Below, piece by piece: positions 54,304 through 64,000 of a stretch of 64,000 nt of DNA. Origin of the DNA: an uncultured Paenibacillaceae bacterium (GTDB lineage: Bacteria > Bacillota > Bacilli > Paenibacillales > K13); NCBI GenBank assembly GCA_913056365.1, contig CAJXLT010000001.1:620001-684000 (forward strand). Direction: 5' to 3'. Each line of letters begins with the position of its first letter. The stretch's first letter is position 1. The translations under genes were made by a program, and so were the position numbers. A model generated the notes under the pieces. It saw only the letters and a list, made by a program, of their open reading frames with translations, did no database searches and was not told the origin of the DNA.

Positions 54304-55169
54304 TCCGTCTGGAATCCTTCGCCCATCACATCCTGCACGTCATGTACAATCATGAAAGCATGGGGATCGATCCCACGTACAAGTGCGCGCATACGTCGCA
54401 CTTCGTTGCGATAGACTACGCAATACACGACCTCCTTCGGCAGCTTGGTATAGCTTCCTCTAGCGTTGAAGAACGTAACGCCCCGATCCAGCTCCAGGAC
54501 GATTCGGCTGCTGATTGCATCTGCATGGTCACTTATGATCGTACAAGCCTTCGCCGCATAAGCGCCTTCTTGAATGAAGTCGATCATCCGTGAAGCAATA
54601 AACACCATCACCAGCGTATATAAGATCATTTCCCCCTTGATATAAAAATACGAGGAACCGATCACGATAACATCCAGTATGAGGATAATCTGGCCCATAC
54701 TTAGACCGCGTTGCTTGTTGATGATGCGTGCAATGATATCGACACCGCCTGTAGTCCCGCCAAATCGAAACACTAGACCTAGGCCGGTACCGATCGTAAC
54801 ACCTGCATACAAGGTAGTGAGAAAGTAATCTTGTTCGGTATGGAATGGCACGATCCAGCCTAACTGAATCCATATTTCCATCAGCCACAAAAAGACGGAG
54901 AGCGCAACCGTACAGACGACGGTATAGAGCATTGTCGGACCGCCGAAAGCACGCCAACCAATATAGAACAAGGGAATATTGAGAAGAAGCGTTGTGATGG
55001 AAGGAGGAATAGCAAGTGTATAGTGCAACAGCAATGCGATTCCTGTAAGACCTCCTTCCATGAACTGATTAGGGATCAAGAAGAAGTGAATACCGAATGC
55101 ATAAATAGCAGTACCTATTAGCATTGGCAACCATACGCGTAAGCTTCGGACAACGGTCAAGCGGTTCAT
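54300..55169 (-). CDS. YitT-family membrane protein (YpjC type)
   Basis: The 289-residue protein has six transmembrane helices (DUF161) and a C-terminal DUF2179 domain with VTFFNARGSYTK and CVVYRNEVRRMRALV. YitT members are thought to be transport-related but ligands are unknown. The ATG at 55169 lies 9 bases after GGGAG; a TTG at 55178 touches it. The strand is opposite to its neighbours, as for ypjC. Confidence 0.88.
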   Translation of the reverse strand: MNRLTVVRSLRVWLPMLIGTAIYAFGIHFFLIPNQFMEGGLTGIALLLHYTLAIPPSITTLLLNIPLFYIGWRAFGGPTMLYTVVCTVALSVFLWLMEIWIQLGWIVPFHTEQDYFLTTLYAGVTIGTGLGLVFRFGGTTGGVDIIARIINKQRGLSMGQIILILDVIVIGSSYFYIKGEMILYTLVMVFIASRMIDFIQEGAYAAKACTIISDHADAISSRIVLELDRGVTFFNARGSYTKLPKEVVYCVVYRNEVRRMRALVRGIDPHAFMIVHDVQDVMGEGFQTE

Positions 55170-55408
55170 AGGCGGCAACTCCCTTCCTACTCCTCATTTT
55201 TCGATTTCTGTTGCTATCCTATACACATCCGCTTTCCCGACAATATTCAGGTACAGACTGACGAACGAAAGCGGGTTGTCTGCTAACCTGCAAAAAGCAT
55301 TTGTTTTCCAACCTGCTTTCGTATAACATGGAGAATAGGTATGCTGTAGACAGACTATGGTCTGCTTCAGGCGCTGTCCTCCATGAATCGAAGAAGGAGG
55401 TCGTGCAG

Positions 55409-55744
55409 TTGGCGGAGAAATCATTGCAAGAGATGCAGAGGGAAGTGGATGCGTATATCTCTCAATTCAAGGAAGGCTACTTCAGCCCGCTCGCTCTTGT
55501 AGCGCGTATGGCAGAGGAAGTAGGCGAGCTTGCCAGAGAGATCAACCACCATCATGGCGAAAAACCGAAGAAAGCTTCTGAAGAAGAAGGCTCTATTGAG
55601 CTTGAGCTTGGCGATATTCTGTTCATCACAATTTGCTTTGCTAATTCATTAGGCTTGGATCTAACGGAAGCGCACGACAAAGTTATGGAGAAATTTCAAA
55701 CCCGTGATGCGAACAGGTGGACGAAAGTGAACACCGATAACTGA
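55409..55744 (+). CDS. ypjD: MazG-type nucleotide pyrophosphohydrolase
   Basis: A 111-residue protein with the MazG fold: AEEVGELAREINHHHG (metal-binding Glu residues) and LELGDILFITICFAN. It would hydrolyse a nucleoside triphosphate to the monophosphate, a house-cleaning reaction. TTG 55409, 8 bases after GGAGG, gives the length of B. subtilis YpjD. It opens the run to panD. Confidence 0.9.
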   Translation: MAEKSLQEMQREVDAYISQFKEGYFSPLALVARMAEEVGELAREINHHHGEKPKKASEEEGSIELELGDILFITICFANSLGLDLTEAHDKVMEKFQTRDANRWTKVNTDN

Positions 55745-55802
55745 TGCGGTTCATATGCTGTACTATCACCTTTGGTTAGTTCATGGAGGGGAGGAGCAGC
55801 GT

Positions 55803-56330
55803 ATGGAACGCAATCGCAATATACAAAGAGCGTATGAATCCATCCTTCATCATGACTTCGAGCAAGCGATCGCATTCTTCGAAGAAGCGATTCGCCAGGA
55901 GCCGATGAATGCAGAATATTATCACAAGCTTTCCATTACGTTCGCACGTAGCGGCAAGCTGAATGCAGCGTTGCAGGCAGCTCGCAAAGCGCATTGGTTG
56001 GATCATACGCAGACAACGTACAAATATCATCTGGACCATCTCGAATCACTGGATTGCATCCGGCAAGCGGAAGCATGCTTGGCTAGAGGCAAAGCTCAGA
56101 CCTATACGGCTATCGGCTATCTGAAGCAGGCTGTTCAGCTCGATCCGCTCGCGTCAGAGGCTTATATGCTAATGGGCATGGCCTATGCTGAGCTGGACGA
56201 ATTCGAGCATGCGCTCATCAGCATGAAGGAAGCCTTGAAGTTAAATCCACATCTGGACAGCGCCAAGGAGCTATGCGCCAAGTATGCAAAGGAATTACAC
56301 CGTAAATTGAACGAACAAGGAAATGCATAA
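55803..56330 (+). CDS. TPR-repeat protein
   Basis: The 175-residue protein contains about four tetratricopeptide repeats (for example AFFEEAIRQEPMNAEYYHKLSITFARSGKLNAAL and ALISMKEALKLNPHLDSAKE). It should be a cytoplasmic protein-binding scaffold. ATG 55803 follows GGAGGGGAGG. It lies between mazG and dapB; partner unknown. Confidence 0.85.
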   Translation: MERNRNIQRAYESILHHDFEQAIAFFEEAIRQEPMNAEYYHKLSITFARSGKLNAALQAARKAHWLDHTQTTYKYHLDHLESLDCIRQAEACLARGKAQTYTAIGYLKQAVQLDPLASEAYMLMGMAYAELDEFEHALISMKEALKLNPHLDSAKELCAKYAKELHRKLNEQGNA

Positions 56331-56343
56331 CAGGAGGATATCA

Positions 56344-57147
56344 ATGGACAACAATCGGATAAAGGTCGCGGTATCAGGAGCAGGCGGCCGCATGGGCAAG
56401 GAAGTTGTGAAGATGGTACTCGCAGATGCTGAGCTGCAGCTGGTTGCGGCGATCGATGCGAGAGAAGCGGAGGATGCCGGTGTGCTCGCCGGGACGGAGC
56501 CTTGCGGTGTTAAGGTACAGTCAGACTTGCAGCTGGCGCTGATTGAATCCGGTGCGCACGTGTTGGTTGATTTCACGACACCGCAAGCGGTCATGAACAA
56601 TATTCAGACAGCCATTCAAGCAGGCGTAAGGCCGGTAGTAGGCACGACCGGATTTGCGCCTGAGGACATTGAGGCGTTGGACAAGCTCTGTCGGGAGAAG
56701 GGAATTGGCGGTATTATTGCGCCGAATTTCTCGATTGGCGCAATCCTCATGATGAAATTTGCGGCAATGGCATCCAAGTATATGCCGGATGTTGAGATTA
56801 TTGAATATCACGGGGATCAGAAGCTGGATGCTCCTTCAGGCACATCTGTCAAAACTGCTGAGCTCATATCGGAAGTGCGCAAGGAGCATAAGCAGGGAAA
56901 TCCGAATGAGCACGAGACGATCGAAGGCTCACGAGGCGGTTATTATGACGGATTTCGCATTCACAGTGTGCGGCTGCCAGGCGTATTCGCCCAGCAGGAA
57001 GTTATCTTTGGCGGTCATGGCCAGACGTTGAAGATTCGTCATGATTCCTACGAGCGCGCCGGTTACATGCCAGGCGTCAATGTAGCCGTTAAGAAGGTAC
57101 TGGACTTGACGGGTGTTGTGTACGGCTTCGAGCATTTTATCGACTGA
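56344..57147 (+). CDS. dapB: 4-hydroxy-tetrahydrodipicolinate reductase
   Basis: DapB reduces the product of DapA in the lysine and diaminopimelate pathway, which also feeds dipicolinate and peptidoglycan. The 267-residue protein has VSGAGGRMGKEV, VGTTGFAPED, the substrate motif EYHGDQKLDAPSGT and the HSVRLPG segment. AGGAGG precedes the ATG at 56344. Confidence 0.96.
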   Translation: MDNNRIKVAVSGAGGRMGKEVVKMVLADAELQLVAAIDAREAEDAGVLAGTEPCGVKVQSDLQLALIESGAHVLVDFTTPQAVMNNIQTAIQAGVRPVVGTTGFAPEDIEALDKLCREKGIGGIIAPNFSIGAILMMKFAAMASKYMPDVEIIEYHGDQKLDAPSGTSVKTAELISEVRKEHKQGNPNEHETIEGSRGGYYDGFRIHSVRLPGVFAQQEVIFGGHGQTLKIRHDSYERAGYMPGVNVAVKKVLDLTGVVYGFEHFID

Positions 57148-57183
57148 ACATCAGCCGGTCCAAGCGGGAGAGGAGAGGATCGC

Positions 57184-57603
57184 ATGTTGAATATTGCATT
57201 AATCGCACATGATCGCAAGAAGGAAGAGATGGTGAATTTTGCGATTGCGTATGAACATGTTTTCACCAAGCATCAGCTGTTTGCAACAGGGACTACAGGA
57301 CAGCGCATTATGGAACAGACGAAGCTGGACATCACCCGTTTCATGTCTGGACCGCTAGGCGGCGATCAGCAAATCGGTGCGTTGGTCGCGACGAATGAAA
57401 TGGATCTGATCGTGTTCTTGCGCGATCCGTTAATGGCACAGCCGCATGAACCTGACATTATAGCCTTATTGCGATTAGCTGATGTGCAGGGCATTCCAGT
57501 AGCGACCAATATAGCAACAGGGGAATTGCTTGTGAAGGCAATCGAACGCGGTGATTTCGGATGGCGCGAATTGGTACATAAGTACAAGCCGGGGGCCGTA
57601 TAA
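57184..57603 (+). CDS. mgsA: Methylglyoxal synthase
   Basis: MgsA converts dihydroxyacetone phosphate to methylglyoxal, a bypass of lower glycolysis. The 139-residue protein has [21 protein letters not shown] and [12 protein letters not shown]. It is followed by bshB1 with a one-base overlap; bacillithiol is the thiol that helps detoxify methylglyoxal, so the grouping is meaningful. Confidence 0.95.
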   Translation: MLNIALIAHDRKKEEMVNFAIAYEHVFTKHQLFATGTTGQRIMEQTKLDITRFMSGPLGGDQQIGALVATNEMDLIVFLRDPLMAQPHEPDIIALLRLADVQGIPVATNIATGELLVKAIERGDFGWRELVHKYKPGAV

Positions 57604-58301
57604 TGTCACAACAATTAGATGTACTCATATTCGGCGCGCATCCCGATGATGCCGAGATCGGAATGGGCGCAACAATCCGCAAGCTGGTTGATCAGGGCAA
57701 GCAAGTCGGTATTATCGACCTGACTCTGGCTGAGATGTCTTCGAATGGCACGGTAGACAGCAGACAGCAGGAAGCAGCCGCTGCTTCTGCTATACTCGGG
57801 CTGACGGTGCGTGGCAATCTGCAGCTGCCTGATCGCGGACTGACGGGCAACGCAGATCAAGTGAATAAGCTGGTGCATGCGATTCGAACATATAAGCCGA
57901 ATACTGTGCTTGCACCTTATTGGGAAGATCGTCATCCCGACCATGTGCAGGCTAGTAAGCTGACACAGGAAGCTGTATTCAATGCTAAGCTTCGCCGATA
58001 TATGCCCGAGCAGGCTGCTTGGACTGTGAAGGCTATGTATTATTACTTCATCAACGATGTAGCCAAGCCAGATTTCCTCGTAGATGTGTCCGAGGTTTAT
58101 GCGTCGAAGATTAAGGCGCTGGAAGCTTATCGCAGTCAGTTTACTTCACCGTCACAGCATGCGGATTATGTAGATACACCATTGAACCGAGGCTATGTAG
58201 AGCGAGTAGAAGCCCGGGACAAAGCTCTGGGGCAATCGCATTCCATCGCGTATGTGGAAGGATTCGTAACGCGACTTCCGCTAGTAGTAGACACCATGTA
58301 A
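57603..58301 (+). CDS. bshB1: Bacillithiol biosynthesis deacetylase BshB1
   Basis: BshB1 removes acetyl from GlcNAc-malate. The 232-residue LmbE-type protein has GAHPDDAEIG (zinc ligands His, Asp, Asp) and YWEDRHPDHVQAS. It overlaps mgsA and precedes bshA by 19 bases. Confidence 0.94.
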   Translation: MSQQLDVLIFGAHPDDAEIGMGATIRKLVDQGKQVGIIDLTLAEMSSNGTVDSRQQEAAAASAILGLTVRGNLQLPDRGLTGNADQVNKLVHAIRTYKPNTVLAPYWEDRHPDHVQASKLTQEAVFNAKLRRYMPEQAAWTVKAMYYYFINDVAKPDFLVDVSEVYASKIKALEAYRSQFTSPSQHADYVDTPLNRGYVERVEARDKALGQSHSIAYVEGFVTRLPLVVDTM

Positions 58302-58320
58302 TTGAACAGGAGGGAGCAGC

Positions 58321-59481
58321 ATGGGGGATCGGTTGAAGATTGGCATTACGTGTTATCCGACCCTAGGTGGTTCGGGCGTAGTGGCAACCGAGCTTGGCAA
58401 AATATTAGCTGAACGGGGCCATCAAGTACATTTTATTACGCACAGCATGCCGTTCCGCCTTGGAAAATATCAGAAGAATATTTTTTACCATGAAGTGGAA
58501 GTTAGCGACTATTATGTATTTAAGTATCCGCCGTATGACTTGTCGTTAGCAAGCAAGCTGGCTCAGGTTGCCAAGATGCAGGATCTGGATTTGCTGCATG
58601 TGCATTATGCGCTGCCTCATGCGGTGTGCGCATTGTTGGCCAAAGAGATGGTAGGAGATCAGCTGAAGGTCGTTACGACGTTGCACGGCACAGATATTAC
58701 GATTCTCGCTCAGGAGGAGTCGCTGAACGACTTGATTCGGATGGCGATTAACAAGAGTGATGCAGTCACGGCAGTGTCTGAAGATTTGATTAAGGAGACG
58801 CGCACGGCTCTGAATATTGAACGCCCGATTGATCTGGCATACAATTTCGTAGATAAGCGGGTGTATTATCCGCGTGATTGCTCGATGTATCGATCAGAAT
58901 TTGCTTCTGCAGGCGAGAAGATTCTCATGCATATATCGAACTTTCGTCCGGTCAAGCGTGTCCTCGATGTAGTCGACATATTCCATAGGGTGCAAGCGAG
59001 CGTTCCGTCGAAGCTGTTGTTCGTCGGGGAAGGTCCAGAGCTGCCTAAGGTGCAGTGCAAGGTAAAGGAGTTAGGCATCGCTGATCGTGTCATCTTCCTT
59101 GGCAAGCAGAACGATGTTGCACAGGTAATCTCTATGGCTGACTTGCTGCTGCTTCCATCGGAGAAGGAAAGCTTCGGATTGGTGGCACTTGAGGCGATGG
59201 CTTGCGGCGTTCCGACGATAGGGAGCAATGCTGGCGGTATTCCAGAGCTTGTGCAACACGGCGAAACCGGTTATTTAGCCCCAATGGGACAGACGGAGAC
59301 GATGGCTGGATATGCTGTGAAATTACTGTCTGACCCTGCATTGTACCATTCGTTCAAAGAAGCGTGCCTGCAGCGGGCACGAACACAGTTTTGCAACGAT
59401 CGAATTACAGAAGATTATGAGAAAATTTATTACAGGGTGTTGAACCGAAAGTGGCACCCGATCGAGGTGACACAGGCTTGA
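58321..59481 (+). CDS. bshA: Bacillithiol glycosyltransferase BshA
   Basis: BshA joins UDP-GlcNAc and malate in the first step of bacillithiol synthesis. The 386-residue GT-B protein has a GSGVVATELG N-terminal loop and the C-terminal LPSEKESFGLVALEAMACGVPTIGSNAGGIPE nucleotide-sugar signature. GGAGGG precedes the ATG. bshC is not in the window. Confidence 0.95.
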   Translation: MGDRLKIGITCYPTLGGSGVVATELGKILAERGHQVHFITHSMPFRLGKYQKNIFYHEVEVSDYYVFKYPPYDLSLASKLAQVAKMQDLDLLHVHYALPHAVCALLAKEMVGDQLKVVTTLHGTDITILAQEESLNDLIRMAINKSDAVTAVSEDLIKETRTALNIERPIDLAYNFVDKRVYYPRDCSMYRSEFASAGEKILMHISNFRPVKRVLDVVDIFHRVQASVPSKLLFVGEGPELPKVQCKVKELGIADRVIFLGKQNDVAQVISMADLLLLPSEKESFGLVALEAMACGVPTIGSNAGGIPELVQHGETGYLAPMGQTETMAGYAVKLLSDPALYHSFKEACLQRARTQFCNDRITEDYEKIYYRVLNRKWHPIEVTQA

Positions 59482-60776
59482 ATGATATGGAGCGGGAAGC
59501 GGTCATAGTGGTGACCACGTTGCGAGAGCGCGGCTTCCCCGCTTTTTTTGTGGGCGGGTACGTGCGCGATAAGTGGCTTGGCAGGCCAGTGAAGGACATG
59601 GACATTGCGACCGCAGCAATGCCGGAGGTCGTGATGGACAGCTTCAAGAAGACGATTCCAACTGGATTGCAGCATGGCACTGTTACCGTATTAAGCGGCG
59701 GCTATCCCTTCGAGGTTACGACATTCCGCAAGGAAACTGGATATAGCGATTATCGCAGACCAGATGAGGTGCAATTCGTGGATGCGCTGGAAGAAGACTT
59801 GCAACGCCGCGATTTCACGATGAATGCGATGGCGATGGGACCTGACGGGGAATGGATCGACCCGTTCGGCGGTCAGGAAGATCTGAAGCACGGCATTCTG
59901 AGATGTGTTGGCGTTCCAGCTGATCGCTTCCAAGAGGATGCCCTGCGGATGATGCGTTGTGTTCGATTCGCAGCAGAGTATGAGCTGCAGATTGAGAGCA
60001 GCACATGGCAGGCGCTGCTCGCGCATCGCCATCTGCTTGCACACATTGCGATGGAACGGGTAGGGGTAGAGCTGTCGCGGATTATGGAAGGTACGGATCC
60101 CTACAGAGGTCTCTGTCTCTTGTACGAGAGCGAGCTGCCGGCGCATTGGGCGAACGCTGTGCCGATCAGTCTCCATGATTGGGGGAATGCGCTGTCAGAG
60201 TTGCAATCGTCGGATTTCCAGCAGTTGACTGACAGCAGCCAGCGAACGGTACTGTGGCTCATCGCTGTTGGTCTTGATGCTGATGCGACTTCAAACTGGT
60301 CACGCTCGCTTCGATATAGCAATGCTGTACATCGACAATTGCGGGATACACTGCTCATTCACAGGCGCTTAATACGTGCAGAAGCTTCTCGCTTGCAATG
60401 GATTCGCGCTGTGCTGGATCATGGTCGTGAGGCCGCTGAGCGTTGGCTTGCCCTCGTATACGCGTTCAAGAACATAGCCCGCGTGCAGCAGGTAATCGGC
60501 ATAAGCGCAGAGCATAGCGAAGTGTACGCGAATGAAGCAGAGACTTGGCTAGCGCAGAGCGGAGCTCTGCATGTATCGGAGCTGAAGATGGACGGCAGCG
60601 AGATTGTGGCGATAGGTAGTGCGGTTGGGTGCAAGCCAGGACCATGGATTAGCCGGTTGCAGGAGCATATGTTGCTACGATGTGCGACAGGTGAGTTGCA
60701 CAACAAGCCGGATGACTTGCGCGAAGCAGCGCAGCAATACTTACACGAATGGATGGACAAGGAGGCAGAGCGATGA
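59478..60776 (+). CDS. cca: CCA tRNA nucleotidyltransferase
   Basis: The enzyme adds CCA to tRNA 3' ends. The 432-residue class II protein has GGYVRDKWLGRPVKDMDIAT (DxD metal motif), the RRDFTMNAMAM motif and LRMMRCVRFAAEY. TTG 59478 lies 7 bases after GAGGTGA. It overlaps the end of bshA. The tRNA-Pro at 26014 lacks encoded CCA and depends on this enzyme. Confidence 0.94.
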   Translation: MNDMEREAVIVVTTLRERGFPAFFVGGYVRDKWLGRPVKDMDIATAAMPEVVMDSFKKTIPTGLQHGTVTVLSGGYPFEVTTFRKETGYSDYRRPDEVQFVDALEEDLQRRDFTMNAMAMGPDGEWIDPFGGQEDLKHGILRCVGVPADRFQEDALRMMRCVRFAAEYELQIESSTWQALLAHRHLLAHIAMERVGVELSRIMEGTDPYRGLCLLYESELPAHWANAVPISLHDWGNALSELQSSDFQQLTDSSQRTVLWLIAVGLDADATSNWSRSLRYSNAVHRQLRDTLLIHRRLIRAEASRLQWIRAVLDHGREAAERWLALVYAFKNIARVQQVIGISAEHSEVYANEAETWLAQSGALHVSELKMDGSEIVAIGSAVGCKPGPWISRLQEHMLLRCATGELHNKPDDLREAAQQYLHEWMDKEAER

Positions 60777-61738
60777 ATCGATTGCTGGAACTGTTCGCAA
60801 GCCGACCAGACCAATATTTGTCTGGAGAAGAGATTAGCCGCACATTAGGTGTAAGCCGTTCGGCTGTGTGGAAGCAGATTAACCGTCTGCGTCAGGAAGG
60901 CTATATATTCGATGCGGTGTCTCGTGTCGGCTACAAGCTTGCCAGCAAGCCGGACAAGCTGCAAGCTGCATCGATTCTTGCCAAGCTGAAGACGAATAAG
61001 CTTGGTCGCGAACTCTATCTCAATGAGCAACTGGATTCTACACAAGCTGAAGCACAGAGGCTGCTGTCTGCTGGTGCGGAGGAAGGCTGCGTCATTGTAG
61101 CGGAGGAACAAACAGCAGGCAGAGGAAGGTTAGGCCGCAGCTGGCATTCCCCGCCCGGCAAGGGACTATGGATGAGCATCATCTTGAAGCCGGACATCCC
61201 GTTCGCATCAGCGCCACACCTCACATTGCTGACTGCGGTAGCGCTGTGCAGGTGCATACGCCGAATGACGAAAGTAGAAGCGTTGATTAAGTGGCCGAAT
61301 GACTTGCTCGTTGAAGGGAAGAAGATTAGCGGTATATTGATGGAGACTCAGCTGGAGGAAGAACGGCTTGTTTCGGTGGCGGCTGGCATCGGGATTTGTG
61401 TCAATCTGGAACAGCAAGACTTCCCTGCTGATTTGCAACCGAAGGCAACTTCATTGATGCAAGCAAGCGGTGGGCTCGTAGATCGCGAGTCGCTCCTTGT
61501 TGCTTTTCTGGAAGAATTAGAACATTGGTATGAATTATACATGCGCGAAGGATTCGCAACGATCCGCAACGTATGGGAAGCGTTAAGCACAACATTACAG
61601 CGGCATGTGAAGGCAGGCGATGTCGAAGGCGTGGCGGTTGGTTTGAATGAACAAGGAGCGCTGCTCATTCGTCAGCAAGACGGCAGTACAGTGCCGGTAT
61701 TCTCGAGTGATGTTGCGGAATCGTCAGCTGTAGGATGA
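60773..61738 (+). CDS. birA: Bifunctional biotin ligase/repressor BirA
   Basis: BirA attaches biotin to carboxylases and represses biotin genes. The 321-residue protein has an N-terminal winged helix (SGEEISRTLGVSRSAVWKQINRLR), the ligase core GRGRLGRSWHSPPGKGLWMS, KWPNDLLVEGKKISGIL, and a C-terminal SH3-like domain. It overlaps cca (ATGA). Confidence 0.95.
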   Translation: MNRLLELFASRPDQYLSGEEISRTLGVSRSAVWKQINRLRQEGYIFDAVSRVGYKLASKPDKLQAASILAKLKTNKLGRELYLNEQLDSTQAEAQRLLSAGAEEGCVIVAEEQTAGRGRLGRSWHSPPGKGLWMSIILKPDIPFASAPHLTLLTAVALCRCIRRMTKVEALIKWPNDLLVEGKKISGILMETQLEEERLVSVAAGIGICVNLEQQDFPADLQPKATSLMQASGGLVDRESLLVAFLEELEHWYELYMREGFATIRNVWEALSTTLQRHVKAGDVEGVAVGLNEQGALLIRQQDGSTVPVFSSDVAESSAVG

Positions 61739-61762
61739 CAAATGATCATTATCTGCTATAAT
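61735..61762 (+). promoter_or_regulatory. Likely promoter of the panBCD operon
   Basis: ATGACA, 16-base spacer, TATAAT. It starts within the last bases of birA and would give a leader of about 260 bases before panB. Confidence 0.6.
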
Positions 61763-61918
61763 AACGATAGAGGCGATATCCACTGGAAGGAATTGCACTC
61801 TGCTTGGATGTTGGAGACTGACTATTGTTTGCTAGAATTATCTTGATGGATTCTGCTCTGAGCCGAAGGGACCGAGACAGAAGGATCAATGAACGATTAA
61901 CATGATCTTTCCTGTGGA

Positions 61919-61974
61919 GAAGGTGTCTTGCAGTCTCGGAATGTTCCGATGCTAGGATACCTTTTTTTTGATTG
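61919..61974 (+). terminator. Attenuator-like terminator in the panB leader
   Basis: AAGGTGTC-type sequence pairs with GGATACCTT around an inner TCGGAA/TTCCGA stem, then eight T residues. Upstream, ACAGAAGGATCA and TGATCTTTCCTGT can form a second hairpin. The leader may be a regulated RNA. Confidence 0.72.
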
Positions 61975-62027
61975 TCTATCAGACGCTGCAACGGGCACAA
62001 TCCGCTACATGTGAGGAGTGGAGCCTA

Positions 62028-62894
62028 ATGGAGTACCGCAAGATGCTCAATACTGGCGATATGCGGAAGATGAAGAAGGAAGGACAGCCGATTGCGATGG
62101 TGACCGCATACGACTACCCATCTGCCAAGCTGGCAGAGGAAGCGGGAGCGGATATCATCTTCGTCGGTGATTCGCTCGGCATGGTCGTGCTTGGATATGA
62201 GTCTACGATCCCAGTCACGATGGATGATATGATTCATCATACGAAAGCTGTAATGCGAGCGGTCAAGAACAGTTTTGTACTGACAGATATGCCGTTCATG
62301 AGCTACCATGGCAGTATAGACTTCACACTGCGCAATGCGGCCCGCCTGATGCAGGAAGGGATGGCGAAGGCAGTGAAGATGGAAGGCGGCGCTGAAATAT
62401 GCGATGCTGTCTCCGCCTGTGTGAGCGCAGGTATACCTGTAATGGGTCATATCGGACTAACACCGCAAGCGATAAATCAGCTTGGCGGTTATAAGGTGCA
62501 GGGAAAGAGCGCAGAACAAGCGATGAAGCTAATCGAGGATGCGAAGGCGCTTGAACAGGCCGGAGCGTTCGCTATCGTACTGGAGATGGTGCCCGAACCG
62601 CTGGCCGAATGGATTACACAACAAATTACAATTCCTACGATCGGGATAGGCGCAGGGCGGGGCTGTGACGGTCAAGTGCTCGTCTATCATGATTTGCTGC
62701 AATATGCTTCACCGGTCAACGCTCGCTTCGTCAAACCTTATGCGAATGTGCAGGATGTTGTGCGCGATGCTATCGGACAATATGTTCGGGAAGTGAAGGA
62801 GCGTGTCTTTCCCGAAGAAGCGCACGTCTTCCCTATGGATGCCAGCGTGATGGATGAAGTGAAGAGCAAGACACGGGAAGGCGGCGAAGCATGA
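62028..62894 (+). CDS. panB: 3-methyl-2-oxobutanoate hydroxymethyltransferase
   Basis: PanB makes ketopantoate, the first committed step of pantothenate synthesis. The 288-residue barrel has [32 protein letters not shown] and a [19 protein letters not shown] motif. ATG 62028 follows GAGGAG. It overlaps panC by four bases. Confidence 0.96.
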   Translation: MEYRKMLNTGDMRKMKKEGQPIAMVTAYDYPSAKLAEEAGADIIFVGDSLGMVVLGYESTIPVTMDDMIHHTKAVMRAVKNSFVLTDMPFMSYHGSIDFTLRNAARLMQEGMAKAVKMEGGAEICDAVSACVSAGIPVMGHIGLTPQAINQLGGYKVQGKSAEQAMKLIEDAKALEQAGAFAIVLEMVPEPLAEWITQQITIPTIGIGAGRGCDGQVLVYHDLLQYASPVNARFVKPYANVQDVVRDAIGQYVREVKERVFPEEAHVFPMDASVMDEVKSKTREGGEA

Positions 62895-63784
62895 GACGTT
62901 GTTATACAGTGGAGGATATGCGCCAATGGCTAGCCGACAACAATGCGTACAAGTTTGGCAAGACTAAGACAGTCGGCTTCGTTCCGACGATGGGATATTT
63001 GCATGACGGCCACATGAGCTTGCTCGAACAGTCGAAGCAAGATAATGATTTAACGGTGCTAAGTATCTTCGTCAATCCATTGCAATTCGGACCGAGCGAA
63101 GACTTCGAGCGTTATCCGCGAGACGAGGAGCGGGATTTGAGACTTGCGGAACTATGCGGCGTAGATGCTGTGTTCCTGCCTTCTGTTGAAGTGATGTACC
63201 CACACAAACCGCTGACCACTGTACGTGTGTCTGCCATTGCAGATGTGCTGTGCGGTGCGTCTAGACCCGGACACTTCGACGGAGTCGCTACGGTAGTTAG
63301 CAAGCTTCTCCATATTGTGTCGCCGGACCGCGCTTATTTCGGGATGAAGGATGCGCAGCAAGTGGCGGTGCTGACACAGATGACAGCCGACTTGAACCTG
63401 GATACAGCGATTGTGCGCTGTCCGACACTTCGGGAAGAAGACGGCTTGGCATTGAGCTCCCGCAATGTGTATTTAACACCGGAGGAGAGAGATCAAGCAA
63501 CAGTTTTGTATGCTTCGTTGCAGACATTGCAGCAATCGTTGAAGGAACAGAGACTGTCCGTAGCGCAGGCAGAGCAGCTATTGGCAGCAAGCCTGCGAGA
63601 AGCGCCGCTTGCCATTATCGAATACGCGGAGGTAAGAACCTTTCCCCGATTCGGACAGCCCTCTCCGCATAGCTGCATGCAAGATATCATACAGCAGGGA
63701 ACGACGCTTCTGGCTGCACTTGCTGTCAAATTCGGCACAACGCGTCTAATCGACAATATGGTGTACGCGCCAGACCGAGAATAG
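62891..63784 (+). CDS. panC: Pantothenate synthetase
   Basis: PanC joins pantoate and beta-alanine with ATP. The 297-residue protein has [15 protein letters not shown] (ATP-binding HxGH-type), [25 protein letters not shown] and [16 protein letters not shown]. It overlaps panB and precedes panD by 16 bases. Confidence 0.96.
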   Translation: MRRCYTVEDMRQWLADNNAYKFGKTKTVGFVPTMGYLHDGHMSLLEQSKQDNDLTVLSIFVNPLQFGPSEDFERYPRDEERDLRLAELCGVDAVFLPSVEVMYPHKPLTTVRVSAIADVLCGASRPGHFDGVATVVSKLLHIVSPDRAYFGMKDAQQVAVLTQMTADLNLDTAIVRCPTLREEDGLALSSRNVYLTPEERDQATVLYASLQTLQQSLKEQRLSVAQAEQLLAASLREAPLAIIEYAEVRTFPRFGQPSPHSCMQDIIQQGTTLLAALAVKFGTTRLIDNMVYAPDRE

Positions 63785-63800
63785 AGGAGGTGCTTTTCGC

Positions 63801-64000
63801 ATGTTCCGTACAATGATGAAGTCCAAGCTTCACCGCGCAACTGTCACGGAGGCCAATCTGCAATATGTAGGAAGTGTTACCATCGATGAAGCTTTATTGG
63901 AAGCGGTCGACATATTGCCTAATGAAAAAGTGCAAATCGTTAATAATAACAATGGTGCGCGCTTAGAAACCTATGTCATTCCCGGACCGCGCGACTCAGG
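63801..64000 (+). CDS. panD: Aspartate 1-decarboxylase (3' end outside window)
   Basis: PanD forms beta-alanine from aspartate with a pyruvoyl group made by self-cleavage. The visible 66 residues begin [20 protein letters not shown] and include the cleavage site YVGSVTID (Gly24-Ser25) and [25 protein letters not shown] precedes the ATG. The frame is open at the window end. Confidence 0.96.
   Translation, partial: MFRTMMKSKLHRATVTEANLQYVGSVTIDEALLEAVDILPNEKVQIVNNNNGARLETYVIPGPRDS

Overview
The window looks like a chromosomal segment from an endospore-forming Gram-positive bacterium of the Bacillales, most likely Paenibacillaceae (Paenibacillus/Cohnella type). The basis is gene order. From prsW and ypeB through cmk, ypfD, der, gpsA, spoIVA, hbs, mtrB, hepS, hepT, ndk, cheR, aro, trp, hisC, tyrA, qcrABC, ypjA, ypjB, mazG, dapB, mgsA, bshB1, bshA, cca, birA and panBCD it follows the order I know from Bacillus subtilis. 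Sporulation genes, bacillithiol genes, Bacillales-type promoters, T-box control and TRAP control all fit. The genus is an inference.

Layout. Positions 1-2710 hold lipoprotein and solute-binding genes. serA (2771-4357, minus) follows behind a T-box leader, with a repeat-rich gene-free stretch at 4910-5340. Positions 5348-11928 carry envelope and stress genes: an anchored protein, a CPBP protease, a polysaccharide deacetylase, mecA, prsW and ypeB. The PilZ protein, cmk, plsC, ypfD, yphA, der, plsY, gpsA, spoVIF, yphE, two ferredoxins and yphF run from 12085 to 21900. An accessory island at 22000-23700 breaks the conserved order. spoIVA, hbs, tRNA-Pro and mtrB follow, then a menaquinone block: hepS, menG, a UbiA-type prenyltransferase, ubiX, mqnA and hepT. 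The aromatic supra-operon (aroC to tyrA) covers 33837-45325. An ECF sigma/anti-sigma pair, qcrABC, ypjA/ypjB and a run from mazG to panD complete the window.

How the genes work together. Chorismate from aroC feeds trpEDCFBA, aroH/tyrA and also MqnA, the entry to the futalosine menaquinone route. HepS/HepT make the isoprenoid tail and MenG performs the last methylation. The quinone serves the qcrABC complex. mtrB encodes TRAP, and the trp leader carries eleven (G/U)AG triplets just downstream of a clear promoter, so sensor and target lie about 10 kb apart. trpG, aroA and sleB are absent from their expected places.

The most unusual locus is the island at 22000-23700. A transposase-like gene with zinc ribbon but no recognisable catalytic acidic triad is driven by a textbook promoter overlapped by two perfect LexA-type boxes. 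On both sides lie several copies of a short repeat, with the two arrays pointing outward. This suggests a DNA-damage-controlled, possibly domesticated transposase tied to its own repeat family. That interpretation is inference.
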